Counted from the stretch's first letter, positions 41,074 to 50,197 are shown. The stretch: 64,000 nt of DNA from Cryptosporangium arvum DSM 44712 (GCF_000585375.1 NZ_KK073874.1:2294001-2358000), one strand, 5' to 3'. A program made the numbers and translations. The notes: generated by a model not told the origin, from the sequence alone.

Positions 41074-42471
41074 CTAGTTCTGGTTGACGCTGGCCTGGTT
41101 CGGCAGGGCGACGTAGGGGAAGCTGTGCCGGAAGCCGACGTTGTTGCTGTCGACGCCATCACCGAGCGTCTTGACCGCCGCGGGTGGGTTCGGTAGCAGA
41201 ATGCCTTCCGCGGCTTGCAGCGTCACGTCGATGACGTCGTCGGCGAGCCGGCGTCCGTTCGGGAAGCCGGCGAGGTCGCCGCCGACCACGCCGAGCCGGT
41301 TCGGGTTGTCGGCCGGCGGCACGGCCATGTTCAACCGGAGCTGCTCGCTGGGGACGAACGACTTCTTGGCGACGTCCTTGTTGAGCTGTTGCGAGTTGAG
41401 ATTCGCCTTCACCGGTCCGCAGGCCTCGCAGACGCCGGTCAGGAACACCTCGACCAGGTCGGTACGCGGTGTGGCCGGCGCCGGGATCTTGTAGAGGGCC
41501 TGGATCAGCTTCGGAACCTCGGGATTGGTGACGTACGGGGCGAACTTCCCGTCGTCAGTGGGCTTGGTGGCGTTGAACTCGTTCTTCTTCCCCAGCGGGA
41601 TGACGACCTCGTTCACCAGTGGCATGCCCAGCCGCGACACCTGCTGCATCGCCCCTGGCTTGCCGCGCATGCTCGCGCCGACGCGTGACGTGGTCGTCCA
41701 GATGCCGACGACCGGGTTGCGGGTGGCGTTGCCCTTGAGGGCCAGGTCGGACTTGGGCACCTGCAGGGCGATGGTGTTGACGTTGTAGCCCTTGAGCGTG
41801 TCGTGCCCCACCTTGCTGAGGTCGCCGCCGTAGAGCAGGTCGAAGACCCGGAGGTCGGCGAAGAACGCGTCGTCGGACTGGCCCGCGAACGAGCGGGTGT
41901 CCGCACCGGCGGACGTGACCGCCTGGTTGGACAGCCACCCGTAATTCGGCATCGACGCTTCGCCGGTGAACGACGGTGCGACCTGCGCGGTCCGCAGGAT
42001 CGACTTGGTGCCTGAGGGAGTGATCCGCTGCAACGTGTAGAACTGGCGGATGTTCAGGTCGGGGTCACCCAGCGAGGTGACCTGGCCGGTGTTGTAGAGG
42101 AACGTGTTGGGATTCCGGTAGGTCGTTCGGAACATCCACCGGTAGATGACGTCCGGCTTGGCGTCACCGTTGTTGTCGATGTTGATGTCGTGCGCGGTGT
42201 TCTCGGCGAACGGGTAGAAGTTCGGCCCTCCGTTCGGTTCCTCGAACGGCTGCCAGTTCGCCACCACGGTCACGGTGTCGGATGCGTCCGGGCTGACGAA
42301 GGCGTAGAGGTCGGTGTTGTCCAGGCTGGGAGTGCTCGCGATCAGGGGTGCCTCCCGGTGCGAGGAAGCCGTGCTCGGGGCTGGTGCGAGCGTGGCCAGG
42401 CACATCGCCGAGATGCCGAGCGAGGCGGCGGAGAGCAGCCTTCGGTACGGATCGGACTGGGCAGATCTCAT
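41074..42471 (-). CDS. DUF4331 domain secreted protein
   Basis: 465 residues with a signal peptide (LLSAASLGISAMCLATLAPAPSTA). The mature start SSHREAPLIASTPSLDNTDLYAFVSPD is the hallmark of DUF4331. The family is extracytoplasmic and often encoded beside TPR proteins, metal exporters and fasciclins, as here; biochemical role unknown. One Cys pair (GVCEACGPV). It is divergent from the TPR/NicO operon with 149 bp between starts and has a stable hairpin in its leader (42494-42519). Confidence 0.88.
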   Translation of the reverse strand: MRSAQSDPYRRLLSAASLGISAMCLATLAPAPSTASSHREAPLIASTPSLDNTDLYAFVSPDASDTVTVVANWQPFEEPNGGPNFYPFAENTAHDINIDNNGDAKPDVIYRWMFRTTYRNPNTFLYNTGQVTSLGDPDLNIRQFYTLQRITPSGTKSILRTAQVAPSFTGEASMPNYGWLSNQAVTSAGADTRSFAGQSDDAFFADLRVFDLLYGGDLSKVGHDTLKGYNVNTIALQVPKSDLALKGNATRNPVVGIWTTTSRVGASMRGKPGAMQQVSRLGMPLVNEVVIPLGKKNEFNATKPTDDGKFAPYVTNPEVPKLIQALYKIPAPATPRTDLVEVFLTGVCEACGPVKANLNSQQLNKDVAKKSFVPSEQLRLNMAVPPADNPNRLGVVGGDLAGFPNGRRLADDVIDVTLQAAEGILLPNPPAAVKTLGDGVDSNNVGFRHSFPYVALPNQASVNQN

Positions 42472-42493
42472 TCTTCCCCCGTAGGCAGATGGA

Positions 42494-42519
42494 CGATAGC
42501 GGCGGCGTCGCCGCTATCG
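42494..42519 (-). promoter_or_regulatory. leader hairpin of the DUF4331 gene
   Basis: CGATAGCGGCG (42494-42504), loop GCGT, CGCCGCTATCG (42509-42519): perfect 11-bp stem 22 bases upstream of the DUF4331 ATG. It could stabilise the message or attenuate it; alternatively it is a paired operator in the divergent promoter region. Confidence 0.5.
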
Positions 42520-42620
42520 CCTCTCCTTCGTAGCCCCATTTAGAGGGGTTTGGTTGATAAACGGCTTTAAACCTTCGTGTCGTCTTTACCTGGATCGTCG
42601 GCTAGCGCACGATCGGAGTC

Positions 42621-43937
42621 ATGCGACGACGGTGGACGCGGCCGCTGCTGGTCACCGTGTTGACCGCGGTGGTTCTGCTCGGTGCCGGCGTCGCCCTGGG
42701 GCCGTGGCACCGGCTTGCCCCTGAGCGCGCCGCACCGGCCACCGCCGTCAGATCGCCGACGCAGGAGCTGGACGCTTATGTGGGACGCGTGCAGGCGCAC
42801 CTCGCCGCGGTGCCCGGCGACTGGCAGGGGTGGGCTGCGCTCGGCCTGGCCCGCATCCAGCTCGGCCGTATCACCTACGACCCGGCGCACTACCAAGCGG
42901 CCGAGACCGCGTTGCGCCGCTCGCGCCAGGTGCGCCCGCAGGACAACGCGGCCGCGCTGACCGGGCTCGGCGCACTCGCGGCGGCCCGGCACGACTTCCG
43001 CGCGGCGCTGCGCTACGCGCGACTGGCAGTCGCCGCCGACAGCTACTCCGCCGACGCGTACGGGGTGCTCACCGACGCGAACATCGAGCTCGGCCGCTAC
43101 CCCGAGGCCACCGCGGCGGTCCAGCGGATGCTCGACCTCCGCCCGGACACCGGGTCGTTCGCTCGCGCCTCCTACCTGTTCGAGCTGCGCGGCGACCAAC
43201 GCCGGGCGGTCGAGCTGATGACCCGGGCCCGCGAGGTCGCCACCACGCTCGACGAGATCACGTTCGCGCTGACCCACCTGGGCGAACTGGCCTTCGGGGC
43301 CGGGGACACGGACACGGCCGCGGCCTACTTCGCCGAAGGGCTGGCACGCGTGCCCGGGCAGCCTGCCCTGCTCGCCGATCGGGCCAAAGTGTCCGCCGCC
43401 CGCGGCGACCTGACCGCGGCGATCAGCGACCTCCGTGCCGCCACCGCAACGCTCCCGACGGTGGATCACCTGATGACGCTCGCCGACACGCTGAACGCGG
43501 CCGGTCAGGCGGGCGCGGCCGGTCAGACCGACGACCTCATCCGCCTCAGCGCCCGACTACCCGCCGCGACCCCGGCGACCACCGACATCGACCTGATCCT
43601 GTTCGCCGCCGACCACGGCGACGCGCGGATGGCAGTCACCCGGGGCAAGGCGCTGCTCGCCGCCCGGCCCGGCATCAAAGTCGAGACCGCGTACGCCTGG
43701 GCGCTGCACGCCGCCGGCGACGACCGTGCCGCCCTCCACCACGCCGACCGGGGCCTGCGGCTGGGCACCAGAGACGCTCAGGCGCACTACTACCGGGCCA
43801 TGATCCGCCTGGCCCTGCACGACCGCGCCGGAGCCCGCGCCGACCTGAGCCGGGCGCTGAGCATCAACCCGCACTTCTCGCTCCGTTACGGCCCCAGCGC
43901 CCGCGCCACCCTCGCCGATCTCGGAGGCCCCGCATGA
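42621..43937 (+). CDS. membrane-anchored TPR protein
   Basis: 438 residues. One N-terminal helix (PLLVTVLTAVVLLGAGVALG) and then TPR repeats: AALGLARIQLGRITYDPAHYQAAETALRRS, ALTGLGALAAARHDFRAALRYARLAV, a unit ending in the C-terminal DAQAHYYRAMIRLALHDRAGARADLSRALSINP. It probably scaffolds a partner at the outer face. The stop overlaps the NicO gene start (ATGA). Confidence 0.85.
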   Translation: MRRRWTRPLLVTVLTAVVLLGAGVALGPWHRLAPERAAPATAVRSPTQELDAYVGRVQAHLAAVPGDWQGWAALGLARIQLGRITYDPAHYQAAETALRRSRQVRPQDNAAALTGLGALAAARHDFRAALRYARLAVAADSYSADAYGVLTDANIELGRYPEATAAVQRMLDLRPDTGSFARASYLFELRGDQRRAVELMTRAREVATTLDEITFALTHLGELAFGAGDTDTAAAYFAEGLARVPGQPALLADRAKVSAARGDLTAAISDLRAATATLPTVDHLMTLADTLNAAGQAGAAGQTDDLIRLSARLPAATPATTDIDLILFAADHGDARMAVTRGKALLAARPGIKVETAYAWALHAAGDDRAALHHADRGLRLGTRDAQAHYYRAMIRLALHDRAGARADLSRALSINPHFSLRYGPSARATLADLGGPA

Positions 43938-45451
43938 TCGGCCGAATCCTCGCCGTCCTGGTCATTGCCCTGGTGGGCGTGCTGATGCCGGGCACCCCGG
44001 CACAAGCCCACCCCCTCGGCAACTTCACCACCAACCAGTACGCCGGGCTGCGGATCAGCAGCACCGGCGTGGACGTCGACTTCGTGCTCGATCTCGCCGA
44101 GCTGCCCGCCTACCAGGCACGCACCATCGACATCGACACCGACCGGGACGGAACCGCGTCCTCGGCCGAGAACGACACCTACGCCGAACACACCTGTGCA
44201 GCCGCGGCCGCGGCCGCGGCAGTGACCGTCGGCGGCCGGAACGTGCGCCTTACCGCAGAGCCCGCCGGGTTGACCTTTCCCGCCGGCGCAGGCGGGCTCA
44301 CCACCCTCCGCCTGCACTGCACCCTGCGCGCCGACGCGAGGATCACCACCACAACGGCGATCGGCTACCGCACGACGCTCTTCGCCGACCGGATCGGCTG
44401 GCGCGAAATCACCGCCCTCGGGGACCGCTACACCATCACCCGCTCCGACGTGCCCGCCGCCAGCGTCAGCAAGCGACTCACGGCTTACCCCACCGGGGCG
44501 GTCTCCGACGTGCGCTCGGCCACGCTCGCCGTCCGCCCGGGCGGCCCGGCCGCCGTCGATTCGCTCGCCCCTACCGGCGCGACGCAGGCCCGCGGCGTCG
44601 ACCGGTTCACCACCTGGTTCACCAGCCTGATCGGGCACCCGCAGCTCACCCTGGGCGTCGGCGTACTCGCCTTTCTGATCGCCCTGGTGCTCGGCGGAGC
44701 GCACGCCGTCGCCCCCGGGCACGGCAAGACGATCATGGCGGCGTACCTCGTCGGCTCTCGAGGACGCGCGCGAGAGGCGCTGACGGTGGCCGGCGCGGTG
44801 GCCGCCACCCACACCCTCGGGGTGCTCGCCTTGGGAGTCCTGTTCGCCACCTCCCTGCAACTCGCCCCCGACGCCACATACGGGTGGCTTCGGCTGATCA
44901 GCGGCATCCTCGTCACGCTTGTCGGCGCGCACTTGCTCCACCAAGCCCTCCGCCGGAGGCGCGTCGTCGCAGTCACGCACGATCACCACACCGACGAACT
45001 CGTGCCGGCAGGTCACCTCGCCGCGCACCCGCACTCGCATGCCCCGCACTCGCATGCCCCGCGCACGTCCCATGTGCACAGCCACGGCGGGAGTCCGCAC
45101 ACCCATCACCTGCCCGGGCCCGGCGAGTCGCCGAACGTGCGGAGCCTGCTGGCCATGGGCTTCGCCGGCGGCCTGTCGCCGAGCCCGTCCGCGGTAGTGG
45201 TCCTGCTCGGCGCCGCCGCACTGGGCCGGGCCTGGTACGGCGTGCTGCTGGTACTCGCCTACGGGATCGGCCTGGCGGCCACTCTCACCGGCATCGGCTT
45301 CGCACTGGCCCACTGGAGTGAACGTCTGTACCGGTTCGGCACCGGCCGCCGGGGGACCCTGCTGACCCGGCGGCTACCCACCGCCACCGCAACCCTCATC
45401 GTGCTCGTCGGCCTCGGCATGACGTTTCTGGCGGTACCACAGCTCTTTTAG
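43934..45451 (+). CDS. NicO/RcnA-type nickel-cobalt exporter with N-terminal extracytoplasmic domain
   Basis: 505 residues from ATG 43934. Signal helix, then an extracytoplasmic region beginning HPLGNFTTNQYAGLRIS (about 26-215), then six membrane helices. The transport core has the ALVLGGAHAVAPGHGKTIMAAYLVGSRG motif of the HoxN/NicO superfamily. A long His-rich loop (HDHHTDELVPAGHLAAHPHSH, HSHGGSPHTHH, about 350-395) is a metal-binding feature of this family. Likely effluxes Ni/Co or another divalent metal; coupled to the TPR gene. Confidence 0.88.
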   Translation: MIGRILAVLVIALVGVLMPGTPAQAHPLGNFTTNQYAGLRISSTGVDVDFVLDLAELPAYQARTIDIDTDRDGTASSAENDTYAEHTCAAAAAAAAVTVGGRNVRLTAEPAGLTFPAGAGGLTTLRLHCTLRADARITTTTAIGYRTTLFADRIGWREITALGDRYTITRSDVPAASVSKRLTAYPTGAVSDVRSATLAVRPGGPAAVDSLAPTGATQARGVDRFTTWFTSLIGHPQLTLGVGVLAFLIALVLGGAHAVAPGHGKTIMAAYLVGSRGRAREALTVAGAVAATHTLGVLALGVLFATSLQLAPDATYGWLRLISGILVTLVGAHLLHQALRRRRVVAVTHDHHTDELVPAGHLAAHPHSHAPHSHAPRTSHVHSHGGSPHTHHLPGPGESPNVRSLLAMGFAGGLSPSPSAVVVLLGAAALGRAWYGVLLVLAYGIGLAATLTGIGFALAHWSERLYRFGTGRRGTLLTRRLPTATATLIVLVGLGMTFLAVPQLF

Positions 45452-45620
45452 ACGGCGGGGTACCGGTCTCCGTCCAGGGGCTCACGGTGGCAACGATCAC
45501 GGTGCCGCGAACGCAGCCTCCGGGAGACCAGCGGGCCGGCGCCCGGTCGAGGATCGCGTCGCGCAGAGTGGGTTCGCCGTCCAGGGCGCGCTGCCGTCGT
45601 CGTCGACCTCCCCGGATACG

Positions 45621-45654
45621 CGACGGTGGTGACCCTGAGGGGTCACCACCGTCG
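45621..45654. terminator. strong hairpin terminator
   Basis: CGACGGTGGTGACCC (45621-45635), loop TGAG, GGGTCACCACCGTCG (45640-45654): perfect 15-bp stem between the convergent NicO and second fasciclin genes. Confidence 0.8.
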
Positions 45655-45667
45655 AATGGGAATGGGG

Positions 45668-46309
45668 TTACTTCGGCATCAGCACCGTGTCGATGAGGTA
45701 GACGGTGGCGTTGGCGGTCTGGACGTTGCCGCAGACGACCTTGGCGGTGCCGTTCACGGTGAAGTCTTCGCCGCTGCCGGTGGCGGTGACGTCCTGGCCC
45801 TGGAGCGACTTGAAGGGCCCGGCGGTGCCGAGCTGGTCGGGCGTGATCTTCTGGCCGACCACGTGGTAGGTCAGGATCTTGGTCAGCGTGGCCTTGTCGG
45901 CCAGCACCTTCTTCAGGTCGGCTTCCGGGATCTTGGCGAACGCGTCGTTGGTGGGCGCGAACACGGTGACGTCCTTGGCGCTGTTGAGCGTGTCGACGAG
46001 CCCCGCGGTCTTGACCGCGGTGACGAGTGTCGAGAGCACCGGGTTGTTGCTGGCCGCGGTGGCGACCGGGTCCTGAGCCATGCCGGAGAAGGACCCGGAG
46101 CCGGAGGCGGGAACCGCGGAGCAGGCGGCGCCGAAGGGCGCGTCAGCCGACATGGCCGATTCGGACGGAGAGGCCATCGCGGTAGCGCTGGTGCTGTCGC
46201 TGGAGGTGGTGGCGGTGTCGGAGGAATCGTCGCTGCTGCAGGCCGCCATCGACAGGGCGAGGAGAGCCGCGGTAGTGACACCGAGAAGGCGAGTGCGAAC
46301 GCGAGTCAT
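45668..46309 (-). CDS. fasciclin-domain lipoprotein (MPT83/MPT70-like), copy 2
   Basis: 213 residues from ATG 46309 (GAAAGGA upstream). Lipobox MAAC, Cys24; Ser/Thr-rich linker; one FAS1 domain that is almost identical to that of copy 1 (same APTNDAFAKIPEA, TAGPFKSLQG and CGNVQTANATVYL segments), while the linkers differ. The two copies face each other around the DUF4331-TPR-NicO genes, so they arose by a recent local inverted duplication or are kept alike by gene conversion. Probably surface adhesion. Confidence 0.93.
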   Translation of the reverse strand: MTRVRTRLLGVTTAALLALSMAACSSDDSSDTATTSSDSTSATAMASPSESAMSADAPFGAACSAVPASGSGSFSGMAQDPVATAASNNPVLSTLVTAVKTAGLVDTLNSAKDVTVFAPTNDAFAKIPEADLKKVLADKATLTKILTYHVVGQKITPDQLGTAGPFKSLQGQDVTATGSGEDFTVNGTAKVVCGNVQTANATVYLIDTVLMPK

Positions 46310-46367
46310 GACGAAGGTCCTTTCGTTGGATCAACCGTGGTGTGCGAAAACGGACATCGGGTGGTCG

Positions 46368-48044
46368 TCACTCGACGGTGACGACCACCGAGTGCCAGCC
46401 GGTGGCGCCGTCAGGGAACGGTTTGGCGCGTTGTTCGGGTTGGGTGGCTCCGGTTCGGTCGGTCGCGCGGACCGCGAGGGTGTGCTGGCCGGGTGCGACC
46501 TTCGTGGCGTCCCAGTCCCAGCGCCATTGCCGCCAGGTGTCCGCGGACGGAACCGGGGCCAGCGTCGCGACGTTCCACTCGCCGCCGTCGACGCGGACTT
46601 CCACCCGCTCGACGCCGCGGTGCTGCGCCCAGGCGACCCCGGCGACCGTGACCGTTCCGGCTTTGGAGTTGGCCAGCGGGCGTGGGGTGTCGATCCGGGA
46701 GAAGGTTTTGATCGGGGCCTGGGCTTTCCAGCCGCGCTTGACCCAGTAGGGGTCGAAGTCGGAGAAGGACGTGAGTTCGATGTCGACCAGCCACTTGGTG
46801 GCCGACACGTAGCCGTAGAGACCGGGGACGAGCATGCGGACGGGGTAACCGCGTTCGATCGGCAGCGGTTTGCCGTTCATGCCGACGACGATCAACGCGT
46901 CGCGACCGTCGCGGACCACGGAGGTCGGGGTTCCGCACGTCCAGCCGTCGACCGATCTGGTGACGATCTGGTCCGCCCCGCCCTCGGGTTGCACCTCGTC
47001 CAGGAGCGCCTTCAGGGGGACGCCGAGCCAGCGGGCGGTGCCGGCCAGCGTCCCACCGACCTCGTTGGAGACGCACGACAGCGTGATCACCCGTTCGACG
47101 AGCTCACGGTCGAGAAGGTCCTGGTAAGTGAGTGTCATCGGGCTGCGCACCCGGCCGTGGATCTTCAGGCGGTACTCGTCGGTGGACAACTGCGGCACCG
47201 CCAGAGCCGTGTCGACCCGGTAGAAGTCCTTCTCCGGCGTCACGAACGGTGTGAGGTCGGGCAGCTTCAAGTCCACACCGGCGGGCAACGGCGGAGCGGG
47301 GTCGGCGGCGGCCGGCAGGGCCAGCTTGAGCCGCTCAGCGGCAACGTCGCGCAGACTGCTCAGGTAACGTCCGGCCACACCGAGCCCGGCCGAGACCACC
47401 AGCGCCGAACCTGCGAGCGACAGAAACCTCCGCCGTGAGGTCGCCGTCACGCCGTTGGGGGTTTTGGTGCGCATGGCGTCGGCGGCGCCGCTCGCGCCCT
47501 CGTCGGTGCGCATGGCGTCGGCGCGGCCGCTCGTGCGTTCGTCGTCCGGCGTCGGTTCGGCCGGGATCTCGGGTTTCGGCGATCCGGCGGGCGGTTGGGC
47601 GGACACCACTGCGGCCGCGCGGGGGGCGAGGAACAGCAACACGCCGACGCCGATCGCGGCTCCCACCAGCGCGGGCAGCGACGCCACCGGGCCGGCGCCG
47701 GGCCGGGTGACCGCCGCGACGACTCCCGCCACGCCGAACAGAGCGACGCCGGCCGCACCCAGCAACCGGTGGCGCAGTGACACCACGCCGCACACCACCG
47801 CGAACACCGCGAGGATGACGAACACCCCGGCGAGCAGCGCGACCTTGTCGTTCTGCCCGAACGTCTCGATGCCGAAGTCCTTGATCGGCCGTGGCACCAG
47901 ATCGATGAACGCCAGACCGACCGCGACGACGGGCGACGAACCGCGTCCGACCGCCGCGGCCACCGGCTCAGCTACCCCGAGGGCAGCGCCGGCGGCGGCG
48001 ACCCCCGTCAGGGCTCCGAACCCCAGCGTTCTCATCCGTGTCAT
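46368..48044 (-). CDS. membrane-anchored sulfite-oxidase-like molybdopterin oxidoreductase
   Basis: 558 residues. Four N-terminal membrane helices (about 8-148), an acidic linker containing a duplicated ADAMRT motif (175-192), a twin-arginine-like TSRRRFLSLAG (202-212), then the catalytic Moco domain. The Mo ligand is Cys324 in ITLSCVSNEVGG; GYPVRMLVPGLYGY and the C-terminal Mo-co dimerisation domain (GVAWAQHRGVERVEVRVDGGEW) complete the family. The active site faces outward. In mycobacteria a similar oxidoreductase gene neighbours fasciclins and SigK. A SigK-like promoter precedes it. Confidence 0.9.
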   Translation of the reverse strand: MTRMRTLGFGALTGVAAAGAALGVAEPVAAAVGRGSSPVVAVGLAFIDLVPRPIKDFGIETFGQNDKVALLAGVFVILAVFAVVCGVVSLRHRLLGAAGVALFGVAGVVAAVTRPGAGPVASLPALVGAAIGVGVLLFLAPRAAAVVSAQPPAGSPKPEIPAEPTPDDERTSGRADAMRTDEGASGAADAMRTKTPNGVTATSRRRFLSLAGSALVVSAGLGVAGRYLSSLRDVAAERLKLALPAAADPAPPLPAGVDLKLPDLTPFVTPEKDFYRVDTALAVPQLSTDEYRLKIHGRVRSPMTLTYQDLLDRELVERVITLSCVSNEVGGTLAGTARWLGVPLKALLDEVQPEGGADQIVTRSVDGWTCGTPTSVVRDGRDALIVVGMNGKPLPIERGYPVRMLVPGLYGYVSATKWLVDIELTSFSDFDPYWVKRGWKAQAPIKTFSRIDTPRPLANSKAGTVTVAGVAWAQHRGVERVEVRVDGGEWNVATLAPVPSADTWRQWRWDWDATKVAPGQHTLAVRATDRTGATQPEQRAKPFPDGATGWHSVVVTVE

Positions 48045-48051
48045 GTGAGGT

Positions 48052-48078
48052 ATTCGGAATCCGGCGCCGCCGGGATGG
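48052..48078 (-). promoter_or_regulatory. SigK-like promoter of the molybdoenzyme gene
   Basis: On the minus strand CCATCC (48078-48073) and CCGAAT (48057-48052) are separated by 15 bases. As I recall, the mycobacterial SigK consensus is CCATCC-N16/17-CCGAAT. The -10 lies 8 bases upstream of the ATG, so the mRNA would be nearly leaderless. Spacing is one base short. Confidence 0.5.
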
Positions 48079-48842
48079 GTGTCACTTCTAGGTCGCCTGA
48101 TGAGAACGCCCAGAGAATCGGTTCATGAAAATGATCTAACAGGACGAAATGGGATTTAGCTTGATAAAAATTTCTTATCGGACGTGAGTCAGCGTGTCGC
48201 GCGCCGGTTCGCGCAGGTGTCCGCCCCCATCTCCGGGCAGGTACGCAGTTGTCCGATCCGACGCCGGTGAGCGGCTCGATCGTGAGGAGACGCACCCTTC
48301 CGGGCCTACGACACCTTCTCGGCCCTACCGAGACGCGCAGAGGGTGCGGCCGGAGGTGGTCGACGCTCCGGGGGCTCACGCAACCGGCGCCGGTGTCTCA
48401 GTTCCGCGATGCTGACGCTATCGACGGAGTGGCCTGTGCTCGGCTCGGAGCGTTACCAGGCGAGCGCCGTCCAGCCCGTCCGATGACGCCTACTGCCACG
48501 GATCGCCGGACGAGGTGCCGCTCGCGTCAGAACAGCGCATCCGGTGCGATTGGCTGCGGCGACCGGCCTGCGTTGACGAGCGTGCTGAACGCGTCGGCCA
48601 CTGTCGGCACGCCGTCAGCGAAGGGACGCGACAGCCGCCGGGGAGGCTTGTTCCCCACCGGCAGGCGGCGACGTCGGAGTCCGGCCCTGTGGATCGCGAC
48701 AACTGATCGGATCGTGAAGGCGGAGCAGTACGCGACGGCTGGGATCTTCTATTACTGGCGGGTAGAGCAACCTCCGGCCGGTGGCTGGTCGGACCCGGAG
48801 GTGTACTCGACGTCGATCGATCGCAGCGCCCACTCGTGGACG
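48079..48842. other. 764-bp region without a supported gene
   Basis: Begins with an A/T-rich stretch (48115-48180), unusual here, upstream of the molybdoenzyme gene. The rest has open frames without domains or ribosome sites and probably contains decayed sequence next to the truncated genes that follow. Confidence 0.45.
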
Positions 48843-49155
48843 TCATTGCGCGGCCCGGTTGTGGGCGGCGACCTCGCGGACCGCGTCGGCGATGGCAGCG
48901 GAGTCCTTCTTCAGCACCGCGCCATGGTTGCTGGCGACCTTGGCGCTGATCCGGATGTGAGGGTTCCGTGCGACGACCGCGTCGAGGCCGGCGCGGATCC
49001 GTTCCTGCTCGTCGCCCTTGCTTCCGAGAGACGTCCCGGACGGGACGACGTACCGGACCGGCACGGTGAGGGAGTCCAGCACGGGGCCGAGTTCCCGTTC
49101 GCGGGAGAGCTTGCCGAGCTCGATGTTGCTGTCGGCCATCTGGTCAGGGGACAGT
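48843..49155 (-). pseudogene. alpha/beta hydrolase, C-terminal remnant
   Basis: About 104 codons on the minus strand, from LSPDQMADSNIELGKLS through VPVRYVVPSGTSLGSKGDEQERIRAGLDAVVARNPHIRI to KVASNHGAVLKKDSAAIADAVREVAAHNRAAQ. The ending has the catalytic-His segment (SNHGAVLKKD) and last helix of alpha/beta hydrolases; the nucleophile half is missing. The similarity stops at about 49155, exactly where an unrelated gene fragment on the other strand begins. Confidence 0.7.
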
Positions 49156-49693
49156 TCCACATCGTTCCGGCCGGGATCGCGGTACCTTACGTCGCGGCTC
49201 TCGGCGGCACGCGGCTCGGGGTGGGAATTGTGCTGGCGGCCACCGCGACGGGCGCTGGGCTGTCCATGGCCTTCCTCGGCCGGTAGGTCCACCCGGGCGA
49301 AGGTTGCGGCTGCTCCACCCGCTGGCGTTGCTGGCGGCGGCTCCGCTGGCGGCGTGCGCGTTCCGGCCCGGTCTTGCGGTCACCGCGTTGCTGTGGCTGG
49401 CCGCGGGCGCCGGCGCGGGATACCAGTTGATCGCCAATGTCGCCTTCACCAGTGCGGTGCCGGACCAGTGGCGTGCGCAAGCGTTCGGCGTCGTCGGCAC
49501 CGGGCTGGTGACCGGGCAGAGCGTCGGCGTGATCGGTGGTGGCGCGCTGGCCGAGGTCGTCGCCCCGCACGTCGTGGTGGCGATCGCGGGGATGACCGGG
49601 CTGCTCGGCGCGGGCATCCTGTCGTGCTCGAATCGGCGCTCCGCGATCGGCTCCGCGGAGGGGCAGCGGAGTGACCTCCGCGGCGCGGCGTAG
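49156..49693 (+). pseudogene. MFS transporter, C-terminal half remnant
   Basis: From 49156 the plus strand reads FHIVPAGIAVPYVAALGG ... LSMAFLGR then TAG (49284), then in another frame RLRLLHPLALLAAAPLAAC ... GAGYQLIANVAFTSAVPDQWRAQAFGVVGTGLVTGQ. This aligns along its length with the intact MFS at 54094 (FHTVPAGVVAPYAAGFGG, AAYQLAANVAFVRTVPDDSRAQAFALVAAGLVAGQ). The break is explained by one Trp-to-TAG change plus a one-base deletion before 49301. The N-terminal half is absent. Confidence 0.8.
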
Positions 49694-49763
49694 GCGGACG
49701 CAGCCGGCACGATTCTGTGGGACGCCCGGCCGTACCGCGACACCTGCGCCAGGTGAGACCTGC

Positions 49764-50117
49764 CTACAGCGGGGTCGGATCGGCGGGCGACGAGTCGCCC
49801 CCGGTGGCGGCCAGGACGGAGGCCAGCAGGCCCGGGAAGCGTGCTTCCAGCTCGTCGACGCGCAGGCTGACCAGGCGTTCCCGGCCGTGCGCCACGTTCC
49901 GGATGATGCCGGCCTCGCGCAGCGTCTTGAGGTAGTGCGAGCGCGTGGACTTCGGGATCTCCCCGCCGAGCGTCTGGCAGCCCACGGTCTCCACCGGCCC
50001 GTCGGCGAGCTGCCGGACGATCGCCAGCCGCGACGGGTCGCTCAACGCGAACAGCACGTCGGTGAGGACGAAGTCGGCCGGCTCCGGGTGCGCCAGCTCA
50101 CGCGTGGACTCAGGCAT
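49764..50117 (-). CDS. ArsR-family regulator
   Basis: 117 residues from ATG 50117. Winged helix: FALSDPSRLAIVRQLADGPVETVGCQTLGGEIPKSTRSHYLKTLREAGIIRN with basic wing VAHGRERLVSLR. It is divergent from the MFS gene at 50198 (80 bp), a usual repressor-exporter pair. There is one Cys only (VGCQT), so no ArsR-type metal site. Confidence 0.88.
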   Translation of the reverse strand: MPESTRELAHPEPADFVLTDVLFALSDPSRLAIVRQLADGPVETVGCQTLGGEIPKSTRSHYLKTLREAGIIRNVAHGRERLVSLRVDELEARFPGLLASVLAATGGDSSPADPTPL

Positions 50118-50197
50118 GGTTCCAGGATACTTGAACAGTCGCCGAGTGCGGCGTACGGTTCGATTCGTTCGAGAAAAGTGGAACCGTTGGAGGAACC

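Noticed and set aside
48249-49286. 345-codon plus-strand open frame
   Set aside because: Only the last 43 codons (from 49156) have homology, to an MFS transporter; the rest is an open frame by composition opposite the hydrolase remnant.
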